DNA of 27,528 nt from UBA5314 sp039679855 (lineage in GTDB: Bacteria; Bacillota; Syntrophomonadia; Syntrophomonadales; Syntrophomonadaceae), in assembly GCA_039679855.1 (NCBI GenBank), contig JBDKUE010000150.1, positions 1 to 27,528 of the forward strand, read 5' to 3'. The position numbers and the translations under genes were made by a program. The first letter of the stretch is position 1; every line of letters begins with the position of its first letter. This document shows, piece by piece, positions 22,461 through 27,528 of this stretch. The notes beneath the pieces are model-generated. The model saw nothing but the letters and a program-made list of their open reading frames with translations, made no database searches and had not been told where the DNA came from.

Positions 22461-22490
22461 AAAAGGCGTTGCTCAAGGTGACGCTTTTTT
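22461..22490 (+). promoter_or_regulatory. Terminator-like hairpin at the mRNA 5' end
   Basis: AAAAGGCGT (22461-22469) pairs with ACGCTTTTT (22481-22489), one G-U pair, with an 11-base loop and a T-run of six. It lies between P2 and the ribosome site GAGGAGG, so it could be an attenuator or a 5'-protecting stem. Confidence 0.6.
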
Positions 22491-22507
22491 ACGAGGAGGA
22501 TATCAGG

Positions 22508-23413
22508 ATGAAAGAAGACCAGATAAGCCTTACCGCCATAATGTGCGCCTATCTTCGCGCCTTCCACGCCATGAATGACCATCCCAAGATATTTGACGAC
22601 TTCCTGGCCTACCGTATAATACCCGAGGAGAGAAGAGCTCTTATTGAACAGGGTTTCGCCAACGCTGCCCCGCCTGAAGATTCGGGGAATACCCGCGACC
22701 GGGCGACTGCAATTAGAGGCGTAATGCAGTTTATGGGGCTGCCCAACATCCTCAGCCGTTCCCGATATACGGAAGATGCCCTTGAAAAGGCAATAATGCT
22801 CGGAGTTAAGCAGTATGTGATTCTCGGCGCGGGGATGGACACCTTTGCTTTTCGCCACCCGGAGATGTTGGACGAGCTTCGGGTATTCGAGATTGATCAT
22901 CCGGCCATGCAGGCCTTTAAACGGGAGCGCCTTGCCGAGCTGGGCTGGGAAAAGCCGGAACACTTGAACTTTGTTCCAGTTGATTTTACTAAAGATAGTC
23001 TTTCTACTGCGCTTGAACAATCATCGTATGACCCCCAAAGCAAGAGCTTTTTTTGCTGGCTGGGCGTCACCATGTACTTGACCCGGGACGAGGTATTTGC
23101 CACTTTACGTTCAATTGCCGATATCGCTTGTGCGGGAAGCTCGGTCGTTTTCGATTACTTTCATAATGACGCATTTATTCCCTCTAAAGGAGATTCGAAG
23201 GAGCTGGAATTGCGGGAGAAATTGCACCAGATGGGCGAACCGCAGAAAACGGGATTTGACCCGGCTGCATTAGCTTCAGATATCATGCCACTGGGCTTGC
23301 GTCTTCATGAAAACTTGGGGCCATCCGATATCCAGGAACGCTATTTTCAGGGGCAAACTGATGGGTACTGCGCAGCTGCTAATGTGCATCTGGCCTGGGC
23401 GGTAATTGAATAA
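22508..23413 (+). CDS. Class I SAM-dependent methyltransferase, LCMT/PPM1-like (TIGR00027 type)
   Basis: This 301-residue protein is of the leucine-carboxyl-methyltransferase-like family. Seen: an N-terminal helical lid (ISLTAIMCAYLRAFHA, FDDFLAYRIIPEE), the Arg-rich entry RGVMQFMGLPNILSRSRYTEDAL, motif I YVILGAGMDTFAFR (near 106-119), the acidic loop VFEIDHPAMQAFKRERL, the FVPVDFTKDSL loop, and FFCWLGVTMYLTRDEV. Bacterial members methylate unknown carboxyl groups of small molecules or polyketide-like products; no biosynthetic cluster is visible here. ATG 22508 is chosen because GAGGAGG lies 9 bases ahead; the frame is open to 22469, inside the leader hairpin. Two tandem promoters suggest strong or layered control. 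Confidence 0.88.
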   Translation: MKEDQISLTAIMCAYLRAFHAMNDHPKIFDDFLAYRIIPEERRALIEQGFANAAPPEDSGNTRDRATAIRGVMQFMGLPNILSRSRYTEDALEKAIMLGVKQYVILGAGMDTFAFRHPEMLDELRVFEIDHPAMQAFKRERLAELGWEKPEHLNFVPVDFTKDSLSTALEQSSYDPQSKSFFCWLGVTMYLTRDEVFATLRSIADIACAGSSVVFDYFHNDAFIPSKGDSKELELREKLHQMGEPQKTGFDPAALASDIMPLGLRLHENLGPSDIQERYFQGQTDGYCAAANVHLAWAVIE

Positions 23414-23629
23414 TCCAGGATCAAACATGATAAAAATGCCGCCATACTCCGTCTTTCCCGGCACTTTGAAGCAGGGGCTAGAAAAGTGTCAAGTGATATC
23501 GGGGCTCACCATCTTCCCCTTATGTTGGTAATATTATGTTTTTCAATAAAATTTGTAAGTTCAAACTGTTAAGGTTAAAGTAGATATGACAGTTTTTAAT
23601 ATTTCATTTTTATGAATGAAGGTGTTGTT

Positions 23630-24513
23630 TTGATCGATAAGATTGGGCATTTGGTGGATTCTGCCGGGAACCTGCCCCGGGAAATACTCAAGCGTTACCA
23701 TATTTTTGAAGTCCCCTTTTACTATACTTTTGACGGGAAAACATTCCTGCAGGAAAATGTTGACCAGGAAAACGCCGATTTCTTCAAGCACATGCAGCAG
23801 CATCCGGAGCAGGTTCCGCACACCTCCGCGCCCAATGTGCAGGATTGGCTGCAAGCCTTTGAAAAAGCATACCTGCAGGGATTCCGTAAGATAATAGCCA
23901 CTACTATATCATCCGTCTGTCGGCCAGCTTTCAAAATGCCAGTGCGGCGCGAAATATGTTTTTGTCCCTCTTAAAGGATGATGATGCCGAGATCGAGGTG
24001 TTGTCATCCTCCAGCTGCGCCTGCGGTCAGGCAGCCTTGGAAATAAAGATTGGTCGGATGATCCATGAAGAAGGCCTGTCCTGGGAGGACATCTGCCTTA
24101 AAATCAAATCTCTTATTCCCGGATTGACCACCCTGTTTACGGTAAAAAATCTTATCTATATGAAAGCCGGTGGAAGAATCGGAGGAGCAACCGCCTTTAT
24201 GGGCAAGTTGATAGATATTAAACCGGTATGCGAATTTGCCAATGGCGTGGTGCGGCCCATAAAAGCGGTTAGAGGGAGCAAAAAGGCCCTGCTGGCTATG
24301 GTGGATGAATGCTGCTCCCGCATCAAACAAGTAAAAAATCCGGTAATATGCACCCAGAATGCTTTGTGTGAAGAAGACGAATCCATGATGATCGAATATC
24401 TTCGCTCCCGGCTGGGCCATGACGGGCCGGTCTACCGGGGAATATTGGGCACCGTGGTGGGCGCCCATTCCGGTCCGGGGTCCATCGGTATCGGATATGT
24501 GGGAGAGTACTAG
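23630..24513 (+). pseudogene. DegV-family fatty-acid-binding protein gene broken by a one-base frameshift
   Basis: Two overlapping frames together make one full DegV protein of about 294 residues. The first part (IDKIGHLVDSAGNLPREILKRYHIFEVPFYYTFDGKTF, ... RKIIATTISS) carries the DSxxxLP signature. After 23911 the frame must change: SRLSASFQNASAARNMFLSL continues only in the frame that ends at 24513 (GRIGGATAFMGKLIDIKPV, VRGSKKALLAM, GAHSGPGSIGIGYVG). One base is missing, most simply a C in the TCC at 23912-23914. DegV proteins bind a fatty acid and hand it to the FakA kinase for phosphorylation. TTG 23630, with GAAGGTG ahead, is the likely start; ATG 23612 has no ribosome site. It could be a sequencing error rather than true decay, since the rest is well conserved. 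Confidence 0.85.
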
Positions 24514-24566
24514 TGGGCAGTCTGGCTGTTTGGCCCGTCTGCCCCCTAAAATTCCGAGTTTCCCAT

Positions 24567-25997
24567 TTAACCCCGGTACCAAACCCATGCTTCGCTTCCG
24601 GAAGCATAATAATAGTCTGTTTGATCATCAGTTGAGAACGGGCCTGCAATCCTGTGCCGCTCATTGCCTTGAACATCTATCATCCACAGGTAGTTGTCAT
24701 CCATATACATGATGTACTTCCCGTCTTTTGACCATTGCGGGTTCTGAATACTTTTGCCGGCTTTGGGCAGCGGCCTGGCTCCGCTGCCGTCCGTACTGGC
24801 TATCCATAAGGTAAAGCTTTTGGTCCAATCCTTGAATTTTTCCAGGCCTGGATATTCGGAACCTAAATCGGGGGCAGCCACATACGCAATCTGCTGCGCA
24901 TCCGGTGAAAAGGAAGGGTCGGCGGGCACACTTCCCTGGGCGCTGTTCACCCGGGCGGTGTTTCCGGTTTTAATATCACATATTTCCAACCACTTATTGG
25001 TCCACAGCTGCCTTCCCGAACCTGCTACCCTGAGCAAGCGATCATCAGCTGCAAGCGACAACCAGCGGGGGTTTGTCGGACCCGCTGCGAAACGGAATGG
25101 TTCATTCGCGCCCAGCGGTAAACTAAATAGCTCCAGGCCATCAGCAGCAACGGATGCTCCATGGCCAGGATCTACCCAATATAGAATGCCTTGGTTATCT
25201 GACCACCAGCCTACCAACCATATACCTGCAGCCGGAGTAGTTATACGTTCAACTGTTTGGCCGGTACTAATGTTAAGGGTATAGAGGGCGTCACTGCGAT
25301 TTTCAAGCTCCGCCCGGGTATAGGGCAGGGTTATACTGTAAGCTATCTGCCGCCCATCCGAAGACCAGGCTATGCCAGGAGTATTATCCGGCGTCCCTGT
25401 TTTAAGCATCTGTTTGGGCTGGCCTTGTTCGCTTACCAGCCAAATGCCCTGCCCACTTACTGCCAGTACGTTTTCAGTTGGCGACCATTCGTAGATGCCA
25501 TACCTGCTCGCTTCCGGCAACCCCAACACCAGGTGGGGATCTGTACCATCCCGTTTGACCATCCACAATCTTCCGTTGTCTCGATTCTGTTCATTGACAA
25601 CCAGATAAGCCAGCCATTGCCCGTCATGCGACCATTTTGGCCGCATAGCCGCTCCCTCGGTATTTATTTTATTTAGGCGCCCGGTGCTTCCATCCAATAC
25701 TTGAAGTGTACCGTCTTGAATAAAGGCCAGAGCGCCCTGGTTTTTTATTACCGCATAGTCAAATCCGGAAGGCTCTTCCGTCACATTGGCCCCGGGAGTT
25801 TCTCCTATACCGCTTAAAATAGGAATCAACAAATATACGATAAATACAAATACTGCAAAGATAAACCAGAAAAACGTAATTAATTTCCTTCTTGCATTTG
25901 TAGTATCCGCTTTGTACTTTTTAAAGTTGTAATAGGAAACATAGATTGATAAGAAGAAAACGAGTGCCGAAAAAGCATGTTTAATAAACCCGTTCAT
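24567..25997 (-). CDS. Membrane-anchored WD40/TolB-like beta-propeller protein
   Basis: This is a 476-residue protein. Two hydrophobic helices lie at about 8-24 (FSALVFFLSIYVSYYNF) and 40-63 (LITFFWFIFAVFVFIVYLLIPIL), with a basic loop between, so the long remainder should face outside. From residue about 85 on it repeats the TolB/PD40 pattern, W(S)xDGxxIAY: PKWSHDGQWLAYLV, YEWSPTENVLAVS, IAWSSDGRQIAYSI, PSFSPDAQQIAYVA, PQWSKDGKYIMYMD. These form blades of a propeller. No peptidase domain follows, so it is a binding or scaffold protein of unknown partner. ATG 25997 follows CAGGTGA. It is convergent with the DegV gene and separated from it by 53 bases. Confidence 0.85.
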   Translation of the reverse strand: MNGFIKHAFSALVFFLSIYVSYYNFKKYKADTTNARRKLITFFWFIFAVFVFIVYLLIPILSGIGETPGANVTEEPSGFDYAVIKNQGALAFIQDGTLQVLDGSTGRLNKINTEGAAMRPKWSHDGQWLAYLVVNEQNRDNGRLWMVKRDGTDPHLVLGLPEASRYGIYEWSPTENVLAVSGQGIWLVSEQGQPKQMLKTGTPDNTPGIAWSSDGRQIAYSITLPYTRAELENRSDALYTLNISTGQTVERITTPAAGIWLVGWWSDNQGILYWVDPGHGASVAADGLELFSLPLGANEPFRFAAGPTNPRWLSLAADDRLLRVAGSGRQLWTNKWLEICDIKTGNTARVNSAQGSVPADPSFSPDAQQIAYVAAPDLGSEYPGLEKFKDWTKSFTLWIASTDGSGARPLPKAGKSIQNPQWSKDGKYIMYMDDNYLWMIDVQGNERHRIAGPFSTDDQTDYYYASGSEAWVWYRG

Positions 25998-26345
25998 GTG
26001 ATTCACCTGCCATTAATCTTTTGCCGCTTGGTTTTCGCTCCCAGCAAGGGAATTATATCACATTATCTACAAAATATTTCCATGTGTGCATGAACTGCCT
26101 GATTTTTAGCATGAAATACTATATTTTTCAGTTCTATTGGATAATCATTATCCTTTATAGCAACACGCCGCGAACGGTTCGAATTTCTATTGCGGACTTC
26201 TCCGCCGTTATCCTCCAATAAATTCGGAATTATGAAAAGTATGCTAAAGCGACGGGAGGTATGAATGCCAGGTGTCCCTTAAGGATTAATGCCCAATTAA
26301 TGATTTACGATATTATATTTGGTGATTTTTTCGGAATTGGAGTGA
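25998..26345. other. Intergenic region between the propeller protein and the diguanylate cyclase gene
   Basis: No supported gene. GGGAGGT (26254-26260) followed by ATG codons opens a 35-codon frame (26261-26367) that overlaps the cyclase's N-terminal coding region in another frame; it may be a leader peptide, part of a frameshifted start, or chance. Confidence 0.4.
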
Positions 26346-26444
26346 GTTGGGCTGAGTTGGATCGTTAACATTGAAACAGATATTATACCCCTGCTGATTT
26401 GTTTTCTGCTTCTATTTGATATTAGGAAATCCCAGGATAGGGTA

Positions 26445-27497
26445 ATGTGGGAGCAAAAGCTGTTTATGGCGTTGCTTTGCTCCAATATTGCCCTGCTCTG
26501 TCTCGACATGATGGCCTGGGGGCTGGACGGGCGGCAGGGCCCGTATCTGGCCCTGATAAATATAACCGGTTATGTATTGTATTATGTGCTTCAACCTGTG
26601 ACAACTTTTTGTTGGGTGCTTTACGTTGACTACCAGATTTATTATGCTAAAAACCGTCTTAAACAGCTATATTTGCCTTTAAGCCTACCGTTGATTATCA
26701 TAACCCTGATATCCATCCTTACTCCCTGGACCGGGCATATATTTCAGGTCGATGCCAACAATGTATATCACCGTGGGCCATATTTTCTCCTGTTTGTTGG
26801 AGTTGTCTATATTTATCTGTTCTACGCCATGCTACTGGTTCTATGGAACCGGAAACGGATCAACCGGGAGCATTTCGTATCAATGCTTCTCTTTTTGCTT
26901 CCGCCTACAGCCGCCGGTATTGTGCAGTCCAAATTTTATGGGATATCGCTGCTCTGGGGAGCTATGACCCTGTCTATACTGATGATTTATCTCAACATTC
27001 AAAACCGCCGTTTGCACACGGACTATCTTACCGGAATATTTAATCGTTCACAGTGCGACCGCTATTTAACGGGAGAAATCCAAAACTGTGCTTCGGGAAA
27101 TAGCTTTGCCGGGTTTCTCATGGATATAGACAACTTCAAGAAAATTAATGATGAATTGGGTCATGCTACAGGCGACGAAGCACTGGTTACAACTGCCCAT
27201 ATTATTAGAAATAGCCTGCGAAAAAGGGATTTCGTGGCTAGATACGGCGGAGATGAATTTATTGCCTTTCTTGATCTTCAAACCCGGGTTGAACTGGAAA
27301 GGGCCAAGGAGAGAATTTGCATGGCCATGGAGGAATTCAATGCCAACGGCAATAAACCGTATAAGCTGCATCTGAGCATCGGTTGTGATCTATACGATCC
27401 GCGCTCCGGGATGAGCCAGGATCAATTCATCAGACATATCGATGAATTAATGTATGAAGACAAGCAGCGCAATAAGCGGGACAGGAGTAGTGATTAG
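26445..27497 (+). CDS. Membrane GGDEF diguanylate cyclase with intact inhibitory site
   Basis: From ATG 26445 this is 350 residues: an N-terminal membrane domain of about five to six helices (LFMALLCSNIALLCLDMMAW, VLYYVLQPVTTFCWVLYV, LSLPLIIITLISIL, FLLFVGVVYIYLFYAMLLVL, and two more), then a GGDEF domain from about residue 193 (DYLTGIFNRSQCDRYL). The active site RYGGDEF is complete, and RKRD five residues before GGDEF is an intact product-binding I-site. It would make cyclic di-GMP from GTP and be inhibited by its product. Coding sense continues upstream in the same frame to 26346 (IVNIETDIIPLLICFLLLFDIRKSQDRV-M), adding another helix, but without an ATG, GTG or TTG start; the true N-terminus is therefore unclear. 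Confidence 0.9.
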   Translation: MWEQKLFMALLCSNIALLCLDMMAWGLDGRQGPYLALINITGYVLYYVLQPVTTFCWVLYVDYQIYYAKNRLKQLYLPLSLPLIIITLISILTPWTGHIFQVDANNVYHRGPYFLLFVGVVYIYLFYAMLLVLWNRKRINREHFVSMLLFLLPPTAAGIVQSKFYGISLLWGAMTLSILMIYLNIQNRRLHTDYLTGIFNRSQCDRYLTGEIQNCASGNSFAGFLMDIDNFKKINDELGHATGDEALVTTAHIIRNSLRKRDFVARYGGDEFIAFLDLQTRVELERAKERICMAMEEFNANGNKPYKLHLSIGCDLYDPRSGMSQDQFIRHIDELMYEDKQRNKRDRSSD

Positions 27498-27521
27498 ACC
27501 CGGGGAATTCACTCCGGGTCT
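27496..27521 (+). terminator. Hairpin overlapping the cyclase stop codon
   Basis: AGACCCGG (27496-27503) pairs perfectly with CCGGGTCT (27514-27521) around a 10-base loop. It begins inside the stop codon. No T-run follows, so it may be a weak or partial terminator. Confidence 0.55.
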
Positions 27522-27528
27522 ACTAAGA

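Noticed and set aside
22379..23020. Minus-strand open frame of 213 codons
   Set aside because: It runs antisense through the methyltransferase gene and its promoters, and shows no domain pattern.
24004..24588. Minus-strand open frame of 194 codons
   Set aside because: It is antisense to the DegV C-terminal half, which carries the family motifs.

Overview
The window looks like chromosomal DNA from an anaerobic, low-to-mid GC Firmicute. A member of the Clostridia of the Peptococcaceae/Syntrophomonadaceae kind is my guess; nothing in the window fixes the genus. The pointers are strong AGGAGG-type ribosome sites, TTGACA/TATAAT promoters, TTG and GTG starts, PadR regulators, a YflT-type general stress protein, a DegV protein, a secreted protein ending in a copper-amine-oxidase-like stalk domain, and ferredoxin/flavodoxin proteins. 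I see no rRNA, tRNA, CRISPR array, complete insertion sequence or phage genes.

Layout. 1-7.6 kb is mostly on the minus strand: a class I aminotransferase cut by the window edge, a hicAB toxin-antitoxin pair (plus strand) with its own promoter/operator, a PhzF-family isomerase, a PlsC-type acyltransferase, a general stress protein (plus), a zinc-independent MDR oxidoreductase, a decayed PEP-synthase-like gene and a TetR regulator. A 139-bp piece carrying the 3' end of the MDR gene is duplicated 3 kb away beside hicB. 7.6-16.6 kb is on the plus strand and consists of single-gene units: a cysteine-rich protein (DUF6144-like), a UvrD/PcrA-type helicase, a Vat/CatB-type acetyltransferase, a secreted four-FN3 protein, a small orphan protein and a membrane-anchored beta-propeller phytase. 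They are separated by hairpins and GC-rich palindromic elements.

16.6-24.5 kb holds an EFR1-type flavodoxin/ferredoxin protein and two adjacent PadR cassettes: PadR - DUF1700 membrane protein - DUF4097 lipoprotein, then PadR - polytopic membrane protein with an N-terminal DUF1700/permease-prefix-like helical domain. After these come a flavodoxin-type reductase, an LCMT/PPM1-like SAM methyltransferase and a DegV gene broken by a one-base frameshift. 24.5-27.5 kb has a membrane-anchored WD40/TolB-like propeller protein (minus) and a multi-pass GGDEF diguanylate cyclase with an intact inhibitory site.

The most system-like element is the pair of PadR cassettes (17.55-21.5 kb). Each has its own promoter with inverted repeats around it, and each couples a cytosolic helical domain to membrane or surface effectors. 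This suggests two paralogous envelope-stress or drug-sensing circuits. Other points of interest are operators lying in the -35/-10 spacer (hicAB, PadR2), a family of GC-rich hairpins in intergenic regions, terminator-like hairpins at the predicted 5' ends of two mRNAs, and several gene remnants.
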